Below are positions 37,357 through 49,750 of a stretch of 64,000 bases of DNA, one piece after another; the first letter of the stretch is position 1; each line of letters opens with the position of its first letter. A program made the translations under genes and the position numbers. The stretch comes from Lepeophtheirus salmonis (Eukaryota; Arthropoda; Copepoda; Siphonostomatoida; Caligidae). The notes beneath the pieces were generated by a model. That model did no database searches, was not told the origin of the DNA, and was given only the letters and a program-made list of their open reading frames with translations. The DNA lies in NCBI RefSeq assembly GCF_016086655.4, contig NC_052142.2:4096422-4160421 (forward strand). Reading direction: 5' to 3'.

Positions 37357-37629
37357 GGCCATGTGTTCTGATCTAGTGTACGTTATATTATTCCCTCAGT
37401 TGTTTATTGTTGTACATTTCAAATCTCTATGCAATACATACGGTTCACTATGTGCTTACATGATTGGAATGATGATACGTCTCTCAGGTGGAGAACCTCT
37501 TCTCAAGTTGCCAGCATTGATTCATTACCCTTTATTTGACCAAAACTCCGAAATACAATATTTTCCTTTTCGCACAATGGCCATGCTGGTTTCAGTGATG
37601 ACTCTCCTTGGAGTTTCAACATTAACAAA
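37357..37629 (+). CDS. CHT1: High-affinity choline transporter, third visible exon
   Basis: This 273-nt exon lies between a pyrimidine-rich acceptor (atctttcag) and a donor (aaa|gtaagt). Its first base completes the Trp codon left open by the exon ending at 17229. It then encodes 90 codons (visible residues 192-281) and leaves AA of a Lys codon for the last exon. Recognisable CHT1 segments are SDLVYVILFPQL, a membrane helix, then the NTYGS..AYMIGM helix, the RLSGGEPLL loop, and PFRTMAMLVSV near the end. These correspond to the last membrane helices of the transporter before the cytoplasmic tail. Both flanking introns are very long (20.1 and 18.5 kb) and filled with transposon debris. Confidence 0.95.
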
Positions 37630-38715
37630 GTAAGTATTAATATTCATTTCTTATATTATATACTTTGAAATTGGCTCTTTGCCCCAATGCTAAATGATTA
37701 ATAAAAAATAACGGCTCTCAACTCTTTTAAATTCCTTGTAAAAGTTTTAAAAAACTGTATCAGATATAGTAGTGAAGTGAAGGTTAGCTACTCGGTATTT
37801 ATAAGACAATTTATTTTTATAGTATTTATACTACTCAAGAGGGTTGATTTAAAATTAAAAATTAAAAAATAAAAACACAATTACTGTCTAATGATAACAC
37901 AATTCAACAAAGTTTAACCTTTCTATAATTTTTTAGATAATATATCAAATTCTAGTTATTATACGTTCAATAATGTGTAATTAATTTTCGTATCAAGCCT
38001 GGCTTGGAGTCTTTTTACACTTTTTATGTATTTTTGTAAGAAAAAAATCGGAAGTTCATCTCTAAATAGCCTTATATCCTGCAAAATGTGTAATTCTTTT
38101 AGTATAAAAGTCTCATAATTTTTAACGAGCAAATGTAACTGAGAAATAACTATAAGACATTTGTAATTATATTAAAAAGAGCAATATCCTTGACCACAAA
38201 TCCAAGGATCCATATATTTTTAAAGATCTTCATACTTGAGCACATATAAATGCAGGCAAATCTAGTAATATTTGATAAATTTTATCACTTTTGCGAACAA
38301 TTTCCAATTTTTGTAATAACTATTATCAATTATTATGTAATGAAATTTAAAATTATTTCATTTTATTTTACCTTAGTATGGTCAATTTTAATTGTGTATA
38401 TTTGTAAGTTAAATTTTTTTTTGTGAATAAATTTGATAATAAAGAAGTATTACTTCTATTTAAAAATCTTTCTTTTTTTATTACCATAACTAGTTATGAA
38501 ACTCCACGTGATCCACAAAATTACAGGAATTCTAAGTATTTGATTCAAATATATGATATTAAAGGTGTTATCCATAGAAATCATAATATCAATTATATAG
38601 TAAAAAATAAATTTAATCAAAGACACATTAAATATTATATTCATTATGTGTATTTAACCTCTTATTACTAAATAGATGTTACATAATAAAATACAGACAT
38701 ACATATAGGGTTCGT
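37630..38715. other. Intron 3, 5' end: nothing recognised
   Basis: AT-rich sequence from the donor of exon 3 to the mariner element. An 82-codon frame at 38423-38671 has no motif. Confidence 0.5.
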
Positions 38716-38717
38716 TA

Positions 38718-39888
38718 GCAAAACGTGGACTGTTAATAAATGGCAATTATGTAATTAAAATAGAGAGGTTTTGTAAGTTTTTCCTGCATATTCTAAATCT
38801 CTGTCCTTTTTGCATAAGTAAACAAAAATAAACATTTCTCAGATCTTTCGTCATGAGTGAGCAAGAAGCAAAACATAAGGTGATCTCAGACCTTCTGGAT
38901 GCCAAAATTGAGGTGGCACAGATTATGGACATTGTGAAGTGCTCCAGCAGCCTCATTTTCAAGGTGGCCAAGATGAAAAAAAGGGGGGGGGGAAAGACAT
39001 CTAAAGAAAAGAAGGAAGTGGGGGGCACAACTTGAGAAGGGATTCTAAATTTTTGGGGTACCTGAAGAAGAAAATCAAGGAGGACTCCACAAAATCCATG
39101 AATAGACTCTCTAACAAGTTTGACGTGGACAAGGGAACAATCACGATGGCTGTGAAAGAGGACTTGGGATTGTCTTCTTACACAAGGACCCCACGCTACC
39201 TTTTGACAGACACTCTGAAAGAAAGGAGACTGCATAGGTGCTAGAAAGTTCGTGCATGGATAGAGGCAAATTGAATTTTCTCTGACGAGACGATTTTCAC
39301 CGTGGACCAGATCTACAACCGTCAGAACAACAATTGGCTTGGGGGATCAAAAGAGGATGTGTACTGTACAAAACATCCGGCCGAAACACTGGTCCTGCGG
39401 ATCTTCGCGTCTGACGGCAAGAAAATGCCTACCTTCTATTTTAAGGCAGGGGAGAAAATCGGCCAGGAGGCCTACTACAAGGTGCTGAGGCTCACCATAC
39501 TGCCATAGCTCAAAGCCGCCTACCCAGAGGACAACTACGTGTGGACCCGAGATGGGTATCCTCACACACATCCGCCAAATGCCAGAAGTTCTGCACCGAC
39601 AATATGGCTAATGTTTGGCCCAAGGACATGTAGCCATCATTTTCGCCGGATTTGAGCCTGTTGGACTTTGCTGTGTGAGACAGGGCTGTAGTTGTTAAGG
39701 AATATAATAACTGGTCCGATAAGTTCATCGTGAACTCCTGCAAGGCTTTCCGCCTCCGTATGGAGGCTGTGATTGCTTCTGAGGACTTCCATATTGAGTG
39801 AATATGTTCACAAAGGTCGTGTTTCAAAGTTTTGTCAAAAAATAAAATTATAACATTGTTCTAAAATCAGGCATTCAGTCCACGTTTT
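38718..39888 (+). mobile_element. maT-like Tc1/mariner transposon
   Basis: This element of about 1.17 kb has short inverted ends. AAAACGTGGACTG at 38720-38732 and its complement CAGTCCACGTTTT at 39876-39888 match over 13 bases. TA dinucleotides flank both sides (38716-38717 and 39889-39890), as expected for this superfamily. It encloses a transposase pseudogene on the + strand and sits in intron 3 in the sense direction. Confidence 0.85.
38853..39801 (+). pseudogene. maT-like mariner transposase, disabled
   Basis: The N-terminal part (from ATG 38853) has a helix-turn-helix region (VISDLLDAKIEVAQIMDIVK, then CSSSLIFKVAK). The catalytic core follows: SDETIFTVDQIYNRQN with the first Asp (GAC 39284-39286), YVWTRDG with the second (GAT 39551-39553), and SPDLSLLDF with the third (GAC 39664-39666). 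All three acidic residues of the DDD site are therefore still encoded. It is disabled by a frameshift around 39000-39032 near G-runs (gggggggg) and by stops near 39241, 39271, 39507, 39631 and 39676. The C-terminal FRLRMEAVIASEDFHIE matches the usual end of the family. Confidence 0.88.
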
Positions 39889-40420
39889 TATTATTATTAT
39901 CATCACCAACCGAGGTACAAACTACACATTATTATTCACCCTAAAGCAAATTTTGTTTACAGAAGGTATACTATCTTATTAATAAAGCAAAGTTTATCTG
40001 TATGAATGTCTGAAAAACAATCACAGGGTGTACTGTCAATAGTGCTCCCTGTGTATATCATCAACAAATTTTTGATCTAAAAATAAAATGTAGTTGTATT
40101 AATGTTTTGTTTGTGAGGACATTATAGACTCCAGTAATTGTCTGTCATCACATAATATTTTTTTTTAAATCTCAAGCATACATTAATATTATTATTTCAT
40201 ACCTGAGAAGAGAATAGTTATATTAATTGATATAAGTATTAAGTAGTTATGTGTGATATACACGACTTGTCTCGAAACTCTGAGATCTTGGTCTCAAGGA
40301 AAAAATGCTAAGCTCAAATTTGGTGTGCCGATGATTTAGAGAGAACCAACAAACCACCTAGATGATTGCTACTTCTACCTTGTAAATGTTAAAGGATTCA
40401 ATAAACAGAACAAGCGATAA

Positions 40421-41770
40421 ATGACATACCCGAGCATCTCCTCTGCAATACGGCCAGTTCCTCATTCGGACGAAATAAATGTACATGTTTTCACCAAGTT
40501 AGCAGATATTGATGATGAAGCACATACTTCAGTCGATGATGATGATGAAGAAGATACAGATGCAAATTATACACCATTGGGTTCATTGTTTGGCCAAACT
40601 TTTATATATAGTCAACCAGAATTGAATGACCTGATTCGAGATTTGAATTTACCTAGACAATCTTCTGAGTTGTTGGCTTCCTGACTGCAAGAGCGAAACA
40701 TGCTTGCTCAGGGGACAAGTGTCACATTTTATCCTAACAGAGATGTAGAATTGAGGAAGTTTTTTGATTCCCACAATCACTTTGTATACTGCAGTGACAT
40801 TGAAGGGCTTCTTGAGGCTATGGGATTATCTGTGTATCATTCAAGTGAGTGGAGACTCTTTATTGATAGCTCAAAAAGAAGTTTAAAGTGTGTTTTACTT
40901 CACAATGGAAACATATATGGATGTATCCCTATTAGACACTCAGTCTCCATCAATGAGGAGTATGAGAACATCAAAATAGTACTTGAACGATTTAAATATC
41001 TCGATCACCAGTGGTTAATTTGTGTACTTTTAAAAATGGTGAACTTCCTTGCGGGTCAAGAAGGAGGTTACACAAAATCCCTTGTTTCCTTACCTACTGG
41101 GACAGTAGAGCTGACAAGGATCACTGGGTTAGAATGAAATGGCCATCAAGGCATTTGTTGATACCTGGAGAGAAGAATGTCTTTAATGAACAACTAGTTG
41201 ATCGAAAAACATCCTCCTTCCACCATTGCACATCAAACTCGGTATTATGATACAGTTTGTAAAAGCTCTTGATCACAATGGTGATTGCTTTTAATACATA
41301 TGTTCAACCTTTCCGAGTCTTAGTGATGCAAACAAAAAAGCAGGGATATTCGACGGATCCCAGACCAGAACATTACTCAGGGACATACATTTTATTGAGA
41401 GGATGACCACTGTCGAATCTCCAGCATGGACTGCATTTAATAATGTGGTTCAGGGTTTTCTTGGGAACAAGAAAAACGTCAATTACCAAGAGATTGTGGA
41501 TGAACTCCTCCTTAGTCTACGAGAGCTCGGGAGCCGAATAAGCATAAAACTGCACTACTTACATGGCCACCTGGACACGTTTCCAGACAACCTAGCGACG
41601 AATAAGGTGAGAGGTTCCATCAAGACATTAAAGTCATGGAAGACAGATATCAAGGTTGTTGGGACTCGCATATGATGACTGATTACTGCTGGAGTTTGAT
41701 GAGGGATCATTCAGATGCTCTACATAAGAGGGCGTCATCAAAAAGGAATTGTACCCCAAAAATGAACTAA
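40421..41770 (+). pseudogene. Transposase-like protein (arthropod repeat family), copy 1, disabled
   Basis: About 450 codons that I recognise as a protein type common in arthropod repeats but cannot name. An acidic N-terminal segment (DDDDEED) is followed by LNLPRQSSELLASR, then EWRLFIDSSKRSLKCVLLHN, PIRHSVSINEEYENIK, HQWLIC, PCFLTYWDSRADKDHW, GEKNVFNEQLVD, KLHYLHGHLDTFPDNL, GERFHQDIKVMEDRY and WDSHMMTDYCWSL. The spaced LFIDSSK, WLIC..LK and GERFHQD blocks would suit a DDE-type core, with the middle Asp apparently lost; that is inference. Breaks: TGA at 40682, frameshifts near 41080, 41215 and 41600, and TAA at 41293. Confidence 0.7.
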
Positions 41771-42740
41771 TATGTTTCCCTACAAACAAAAATACACTGT
41801 TCCTGCATCTACTAGTTTGATATAACATTCTATGTTTGTAATAATATTGAATTTTGTCAAATATGTGTAAGTACTGTCATGTTTTGTATTTTTTTATTTT
41901 TGTATGTTTAAACAAAATTAGATTGTTGTGTCTTGTATCGGAAAATAAAATAAAAATTTTTAATCAACCTATAATTTCAAAACCTCATGTGATAACCAAC
42001 AACTAGTGACGCATTGAAATCAGCAGCCAATATGCAAATAAAATCACAAAAAACAAAAATAAGTTATTATTTTTCTCTCGTAAATTAAAGATTTTTACTA
42101 CGTGTTGTAGTATTTTTTTATCACTTCGTTATCAAAAAAATTAGTGTGATAGGAAAAAGTAATGAAAGATTTGTAATCAACAGCCAAAATGGAGTTAGAT
42201 TCACTTTAAAACCCCCATGCAAGAAAAATTGTGTTCCCCAGTTTTATTGCTATTTAATATTCCATTAAAATTCAAAAGTTGGTTGGATTTTAAGAAAGGG
42301 AGAACTCAATTAATCTACAAATGCATCTACCTCTAATGTTTACACAAAGTTATTGTTTATAACTTTTTGTAACTCCAACAGTCCCAAACAGACTCTCATC
42401 CCAAAAGAGTATTCTATTATATTTCCAAATAGCTCTTTAATTTTCTCTGCCAATAAATCAGGACATATTCTTAATCTTTTCAAATTGAAAAAATGGAACT
42501 ACCTCAAAACTGTGTCTATCCTTAGTCCACCTACACCCATTTACGATATAGTGCGTCCATAAAGCTCCGAATAATGAAAGAGCAGGATTGGCTAAATATC
42601 AACTCTTCTCATAATTTGTAAATTTGTTCACAAATACTATTTGAGAAAGAAATAAAACATTTGATTACATTGTGTATATAGTTTTGTTTTCGTTTCTGTT
42701 CTAGGCATGTGATGCACAAGTAGAAACTTCAACTCCGAAA
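41771..42740. other. Duplication copy 1, segment between the two coding remnants
   Basis: AT-rich sequence inside the duplicated unit. A short + strand frame (42353-42562) has no motif. A matching segment occurs at 41771+19873 and following in copy 2. Confidence 0.5.
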
Positions 42741-42761
42741 AATGAAGCTGAGCTTACATAT

Positions 42762-43230
42762 CTAATATCTTTGCATTTTTTTATTATTTATAATTCTCGA
42801 GATGCTAATTGTTATGTCTGATATCTTTATAAATTTTTGAATAATGTCAAAAGCAGTTTCAAAAGATTGAAGCAATTTGTCTATGGATTTTGTCGTAAAA
42901 ATTGTGAGATCATCTGGAGACAATAACTCCTTTATTTTGTCTGAGTTAATGGTGTCCCAAAGAGCATGGATGGCTATAATACAAAATAACAGGGAAAGTA
43001 AATCTCCTAACCTTGTCCTTGGAGTATGGGAAACCTGACCGTATAATCTAACAATTATATTTTTGATGAATAACTGTGCTGTACCGTAGACACCATTTCC
43101 ACAAGCCCATGGAAACCCCATCCCTTTTAATTTGCTTCATGATATACTTACGGCTTATCGAGTTGAAAGCTTTTTCAAAATCTAAGGGCAGTGTAGTGTA
43201 GCCCTAGATGGCATCAAGTATTCGATGGTG
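42762..43230 (-). pseudogene. LINE reverse transcriptase fragment inside duplication copy 1
   Basis: Read on the minus strand from about 43200, the phrase LPLDFEKAFNSISRKYI is the first catalytic motif region of non-LTR reverse transcriptases (DF.KAFD..). After a frameshift, the 119-codon frame gives GFPWACGNGVYGTAQ, then RTRLGDLLSLLFCIIAIHAL (family: RG.RQGDPLSPLLF...), and LLSPDDLTIFTTKSIDKLL, the YADD box with Tyr-Ala replaced by Ser-Pro. The QGD is changed to LGD. It is truncated and dead. Confidence 0.8.
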
Positions 43231-44125
43231 TACTGGATGGAACGTGAGATATATTGCCAACAAATATGTTTTCACGAACCCTTTCTGCTCTTCAGGAATG
43301 AGGAGAGAGAGAAACCTCACAGAAACATGCTCTATAATCAAAGTTCAGTTCGTATATCGCATATAATGTACTTTTCCCAAGAAAGTATAAATCAACCAAT
43401 TCAAAGTTTCTGTACTTTTTTTTCTACATCAATTGCATGTCTTATGCCTATTAGAACTATTTCCTGGGTCGATTTCGAAGGTTATGGATAATAATTTATG
43501 TGCAGGATACCTAGTTTGTGAATAACTATCACCCCTGTATCGTAGTATAGGCAGTCACTCTCTCTTGGAGATTAGTGATCCTTAGTGTTTCCTTTGAGTC
43601 TGGAAAATTCCCAGTCATCTGACTTAAAAAGTTCGGGACGATCAATCAACTTTGAATCTTTGTGTTTCTTTTCTGATAATCTATATCGTTCCTTATGAAC
43701 TCACATTCAATCTCTAAAAGTGACTCTCCTTTCTGCTTTGATGAATCACTTTCATATATACAGACAACTTTGTCTTAAACTTCCACAGAAGGTGTTTTTG
43801 TGAAAGTTGTGCAGAGAGGGGTTATGATTAGATGAGAGAAGTGACTACCAATCACATTAAAACATCCACTCCTAGATAAAATAATACTTATATGAGTTGT
43901 ACTCTAGATCTCTCGATAATTCATTTCATAATGTTGACGAAGCAAACGCATGTCACGAGGTTGCGTGTCCAGTTATATCAGGATAAATGCATAAAAATTA
44001 AAAAAGTACGTAGAATTTATTATATTTTCCTCACCGGAGCTCTCCTTGAACAATCGAACACGGATTGTACACAGGTAAGCCTGTCACGATAAACCGAACA
44101 CTAAGTTAATATAGTGGTTGAATCT

Positions 44126-44254
44126 TTTAAAAAATCATGAATATTTATCTATTTTGTGATGTTTCTTTTGAAGACTTTACCATAGACCTTCCCACTTTAG
44201 CTAAAGGAAAAGCTACAAGAGATGAAGATGGGCAGTTAGAATGTTTTGGTTAAT
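44126..44254. other. Short segment before the Helitron helicase remnant
   Basis: Open pieces (FEDFTIDLPTLAKGKATRDE) of unclear origin. They may belong to the Helitron protein. Confidence 0.3.
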
Positions 44255-44866
44255 AGTGTAAGCCAGAAGATTCTTGGCCCGTTGCTTGGCCCTATCACAA
44301 TGTATCAGTCTGTGGGCATTGCAGTGAAAGAAGAGGAGTGTGATTTCCAGGTGTAATTTCTAAATTTTATAAACACCTTAGGATTTCCTTCGCACAGTCT
44401 TTGTCTAATGGAAAGTTCTGAAATATTTCAGAAATATAGATGATCCAAAGCTCTGCAATGGGACAAGACTTGTAGTGAAGAAACTGATGACACACTTAAT
44501 CAGGGTAATTCTTCTGAGTGATAATAATAAAGGTGAGGAGGTGCTGATACCAAGAATATACCTGATCAGCTCACCAAATGATGTGGGTGCACTTTCAAAA
44601 AGGCTTCAGTTCCTAGTGTGCATGTGTTTTGCCATGCCAATCAACAAGTCAATTAGACAAACACTCCAGATGGTTGTACTTCATCAGAAGCATCCTTGCT
44701 TTTTGCTTGGGCAACTATACGTCACTTGCTCAAGAGTGGGAAGTAAAAAAACAACTTTTGTATTGTGCGTACCACATGGAGAGTTTAAGCAGTGCCGGTT
44801 TCCAAGGTGCAAAGATGTGTATCATACGACCAAAAATATCGTTTATGTCCAAGCTCTAAAGTAGTC
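44255..44866 (+). pseudogene. Helitron Pif1-like helicase, C-terminal remnant
   Basis: In pieces, the + strand encodes a phrase FLNFINTLGFPSHSLCLM, then NIDDPKLCNGTRLVVKKLM, GEEVLIPRIYLISS, KRLQFLVCMCFAMPINKSI, LGQLYVTCSRVGSKK and finally KNIVYVQAL. In Helitron Rep-helicases these are the successive motifs at the C-terminus: N.D...LCNGTRL, G..V.IPRI, RRQFP...FAMTINKSQGQ, HGQLYVA.SRV and K.NIVY...L. The INKSQGQ Gln-Gly is changed and stops separate the parts, so this is a dead fragment. The Rep domain and the helicase N-terminus are not present here. Confidence 0.85.
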
Positions 44867-44959
44867 TGTAGCCAAATAATAATACTAATATAAATATACT
44901 TAAAGAATACAAACAATCCTATTACCAAATTATTTACATATTATTGTCACAAATTTAAC

Positions 44960-44990
44960 CCAGCCAAGGGCCGGTAATTACTGCAATTAA
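44960..44990 (+). mobile_element. Probable Helitron 3' terminus (hairpin)
   Basis: About 95 bases after the helicase end, CCAGCC (44960-44965), a 3-nt loop and GGCCGG (44969-44974) form a stem with five of six pairs. Then taattactgcaatt follows. Helitrons end in a short GC-rich hairpin about ten bases before CTRR; here the terminal CTRR appears degraded (ctgcaa). The position right after the helicase supports the call. Confidence 0.55.
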
Positions 44991-47900
44991 ACTATGTATA
45001 TACATCTAATTATTCTTTCAGTATTAGACATAGTCTTTTTATATCCAGATTGTTTAACTTCTCGGTCTACTACACATGAACAGTTTTCTTACATAGCCTA
45101 TTCTTTTCAATTATTAGGTTTAACTATAGATTTATAAACGGGAATTTAGCTTATGAATAAGTTGTTTAAAAGAAGGATTTTTGGCATACGTCGATCATCC
45201 TACATGTCAGTAGGTAATCTGCAATACATTTTTATTTATTCAATACAAAGATACTACCCCTACTTACTTTTCAACGACAATCCCTGAAGCTTCTGTATTT
45301 TAGATACCAATGGTTGTTGTTAGAGTTGTAAAATCATGTGGACAAATTGAAGAATACAAGTATTAATTTCAGAAAAACAATTGTAAAGATAAATTTTGAA
45401 GAGGGGGGATAATTTAATAGTAAATTAATGACGTCTTTTTTTTAAATTCATAATTAAAAAATGACGTTATCTTGCCTTCGAAGAGACTGAATAGTACTGA
45501 GTATGTTGATATCCTTGATAATTTTGTCTTTCATGTGGTTATGATGATTATGGTAGAGTTTGAATCTCAAAGCAAGATGAGATTATGCCACCAACAGTCA
45601 AAAACACACAAAAAATTTAATTCAATCCCTAGCTTTTTTTTATAAGGATTCTTGTTGTCCTTACATCTATTTCTGCTTTCGACTTTGTTGTTTTGGGAGA
45701 GCTTAAAGGGATGCTATCTAAGATAAATTTCATTGCTAAAGTATTATACGATCTGAAGCCCAGCGTAATCAAAACCAACTCCTCCAAATTTGGTCCTAGA
45801 GTGGACAGTGTGATTATTTAGAAATTTGCTCCATACTCTACTAATTGGTATTGATCTTGTTGATTTCTAATAATCAATATTTAGTGCCTACCTCTGTGCT
45901 GTATACTTTTATTTGAAGTTTGTACATTTTTTAAATAACCTTGTTGAGTTTGAATATAATTAATTGTCAAAACTATGGCAGATATATTTCTTCTTGAATT
46001 GTCAAGTCAAGGGTATAAAAAAATTACTTTGGACATTAATAGTATTTTTTTACAATTTGCAAATGGGAGGGCCAAGTTATATACAAATGACGTCCTAGTC
46101 ACATAATATTACATTTTTACTAAATAGATATTACACTTAATCTAAAAAAGTGGAGAGTCAATGGTCATGATGACACCTTAAATTACCAGTATGTAATATT
46201 ATATGGATTGCCAATTGCAAAAAGCCACTCCCACTTTTTAGACATATAATATTCATGTCTGATGGCCACTATAGTTCCAACGTAAGTTCATGGTAACATT
46301 TACTATTTGAAAAATGTTTGGGAGAAGAACAAAACTGCTCTTGATGAGATGAAAAACTGATGAGATCAAATTAGATTTTAGCTGCAAGCAACTTTAAAAG
46401 GAAGGGAAGAACACCAATCAAACTATGTTTTATATGGACATGGACACAAATTTTTCCCAACGTCGATTATCAATTCTACTCTGAGTCCAATTAGTTCTTA
46501 CACTTATAATTGCCTACCAATCATCATGTTTATTCTTTGTCATTCATAAGCACACGCACTCTTCTAAACTTTATAATTATTTTTATTTATTAAAAAATTA
46601 TAAACATGAAAACGCTACTGAATTACGACCTAAAAAAATTGCATTTATTTTTTACAACTCTAGTAATTATATTTTTTGACGATATTGGACGATTTTTGTT
46701 TTAACGGTAATTTCTCTTTATTCACAACTATTACTTTCAAATTATTTGTAAACATTTCCAATTCTTATCAAATGAAGTATCTTTAGGGAATTTTCTATCA
46801 TATTTAACTTAATATGTTAAATAAAAAAAAAAAGTAAAAGCTATCCTAGAGTCCCATAATATATACCTAAATAATACATCGGTGTCTTTTTATGTTCCAT
46901 AATTAATTATGATAAGGGATGTGAAAGGTGTTAAAAATGGCGGTGATTGTAAAAATATAGTAGCTCAGAGACATGACATATCTGCGGGAGGAGATCGCTG
47001 TAAGGGGACATTCAAAAATATGAGGACACTATCGGGGAATGGGAACTATGTTTTTCCTTGTTGGGGAGGGGGAAGGTCAATGTAAAAATCATGAATGCAT
47101 AATATGCTATCTACTTTTAATTACAATTATATACCTATAAATGAAGTAAAAAATAAGATATATAGTTTTAAAAAATATGAAAATATAAGATGGAACTCTT
47201 TTAGTAGTTGCAACCTGAACAGTTTGTATTATTTTCCAAAGCTGTTAACATTATTATTTTATTCTTGAAAAGAACATATTAATTTGAAAGAAAAAAAAGT
47301 AACACTGAGGATTTGTTGTAGGTTTCTAAGTGTAAGTCCATGCTGGACTCGCCTGAAAATTTAAGATCAACATCCAGTAACTCTTACCTTTATCGTTGCT
47401 AGATACGGAGTGGGATATGTGTTTATTTCTTTTTTAGCTGTTTGCCGTTATTGTAATGAAACGTCATGACAGCTAATTTGCTTTCCTCCCAATCATTCTT
47501 CTAATTGTCAGGGGATTATGTTAATTTTCGATTTCTTTTTTAACATTCTAGTAGGCCATATTATTTGAATCTATAATAATATACCCATAATAGTGTTTCC
47601 TCTTCCATGTTTAAGCTTAATTGTAAATTTAGTATTCATCGGTTACATAAATTCATATGAATTGTAATTAATCTTTGAATATAAAAAGAATATTTTATTT
47701 TAAAGGTTCAAGTTCAGCAGAGATATTGATTTAATTATAATTTTTTTATGAAAAAACAAAACGAAAAAACTTAAAGTTCGTATATTGTGTAAAATTATAT
47801 AACTTTAAAAGTTAAAACAATAACCATACAGTAATTTTCCCATATAGAAAATTTAAAATTATTATATATATATATTTTTTAACTTTCACGTTACCCTTTT

Positions 47901-48095
47901 TTTAATATAAAGTAAAACAAGTTTTGAAATCAGTATTTAAATTTTTATGTTTTATTTTTTTTATTTTGATATTGAAGTTTTCATTTTATATGCAAAAATA
48001 ACATAAAAAATACACGAAGGAAGAAGGATTTCGTAAATAATAATATAAATAAAGATTTTAAATTAAAATTATCCCTCTCCTTAATTATTATAAAC
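44991..48095. other. Intron 3 segment without a recognised gene
   Basis: AT-rich. Near 46101-46242 two inverted pairs are interleaved: acataatattacat at 46101 with its near-complement at 46191, and tctaaaaaagtgg at 46141 with its near-complement around 46231. A GC-richer patch with G-runs lies at 46910-47085. No protein motif or RNA gene was recognised. Confidence 0.45.
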
Positions 48096-48099
48096 ATAT

Positions 48100-49750
48100 C
48101 ACGAAGCAAAAAAGTTTAGTAAAAACCGTCAACGTACATAATTCGGAAGACATATACAATATAAAAAAACATAAACGAAGAAGTATAAAATATAAGAAGA
48201 AATTCACCATTAAAAGTATTCATCTTTTTTTTTTTATCCAAAGATTTCGGGACATCTAAGTTTTTTCTTAAATTTCCAAAAGTCTCAATAACAATATTCT
48301 TAAAATTCCTCGAATATACTACTTTCCAAAACCATGGTGAATGAGGAATATTGTTCAGAGTAGTCCTTTTAAGTGGAAAATAAAATTTACAGTTCAGAAA
48401 TACCGAACCAGGGTATTTTGAAAGGTCAAGAAGAGTCAGGATAGAAATATGCATCACCGGACTATCTAGGCAGCTGTATTCCTGAAAAAAAATTCTTTAC
48501 TACGTTTTGATTAATTACATCTATGACATTGTTCGAACTCATACGTTGGTGCTCCATATCATGTATGAAAACGATCATAAGATGTATAGGGGAGTACCCG
48601 ACACAGTAACTATCCATTCCAAGGGGGATTTTTCGTTTTGTGAATAAAAATCTTCTTGTCCATCTTGGGGATAATACAAGATCGTAGAGCCCACCAACTC
48701 TATATTTGTTGGCCTTTTTCGTGAAGGCAGGTACTTCGAATGAAAAAGGCCCTCCAAATACGAATTTACATTATTAATTGCCTTCCCAATTGAAATGGGC
48801 AGAAAGTGTGCCTATTTAAGACCAAAACAGCTATTTCAGCATTATACAGTTTGACTCTTGTCAAGAGATTGTATTTCCTCAATTTTCTTTTTATAAGCCA
48901 AATTACAGAGTGTTGCCCAATTTATGTAAGTTTCGCCGTATCTTTTTCATTCATTCCAAAAAAAACTTCAACCTTACTTTAGACATTACAATCTAAAATT
49001 GTAGTCGAGGAATCTGGCTTCCAAATTACTGCTGGGAGAACCGAATTTTCGATGTCATTAATTATCAAGTCCGACCTTCGGGAATATTTTTTAGAATGAC
49101 TTCAATTCTTCTAACCAACACTGGAAGACTGTTAACTTCCAGTGTTGGCTTCGACGAAAAATGTGATGTCTTCTGCATAAGTATCGAGTAAATGTTTAGA
49201 ATTACCTAAGGTAAATTCCAATATCTTCATTGCAGAAACATAAAAAAATTAATTGCCGCAATACATTTCAAAGGAGCTGCGAGACATCCTTACCCACAGC
49301 CTCTGTATCGATCTTGATTGTAGATTATCAATTATTGAGTGAGTAAGGCTCTTATTGTATTGAAAAAACTACTTAAGTATTTGCGTTTTAACACTCCAAA
49401 GTATATGGCTAGGTTTATTCAAATCTAATACCTTGTGGAAGTTCACCGCATTGATTGCCCATTTTTTATTCTCCTTCAATGAATCAACAGAGGCCCTGAT
49501 ATTTATAGAAATATCAGTTATTTCCCTGATTATTAGATTTAATTTTTTGTGGTTCCCGATTCTTTGACTTAAGAAAGGCTAAATTTGTTTAGAAATTTAT
49601 CCTACTAAGATTATGTGTATTTCGTTCAAAACGGTCAATGACCTCCAACGACCAAATTGAATGCCTTCTCCTTTCTTAAGGATAAGTATAATTCTACCAC
49701 GGGTTATAGAAGGAGTAAATTTTCCATACTTCTCCATCGAAATTCACAGT
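48100..49750 (-). pseudogene. LINE ORF2 remnant, reverse transcriptase to C-terminus (antisense)
   Basis: Read on the minus strand from about 49700 downward: FGRWRSLTVLNEIHIILVG, then a phrase with NKKWAINAVNFHKVLDLNKP (motif A region, family DF.KA.D), then the segment before YAEDITFFVEAN near 49170 (the YADD box with the Asp-Asp pair changed to Glu-Asp). The C-terminal pieces follow at 48116-48457 with FYFPLKRTTLNNIPHSPWFW, wording typical of L1-like ORF2 ends. Many stops and frame changes. The fragment is about 1.6 kb and lies antisense to the host gene. Confidence 0.75.

Larger units (their letters stand above)
40178..44125. repeat. 4-kb near-identical duplication, copy 1
   Basis: From atacattaat at 40178, this segment is repeated at 60051 (offset 19873, becoming 19875 after a T-run). 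The match continues to the last base of the window, so copy 1 extends at least to 44125. In nearly 4 kb I noticed three substitutions (41651, 42412, 43867) and one 2-bp T-run length change (near 43419). It contains a dead transposase-like gene (40421-41770) and an antisense LINE fragment. The flanks before 40178 and 60051 do not match, so the left border is sharp. Confidence 0.97.

Noticed and set aside
41403..41675. Separate intact small gene
   Set aside because: It is one frame segment of the broken transposase-like gene; the conserved continuation moves to another frame near 41600.
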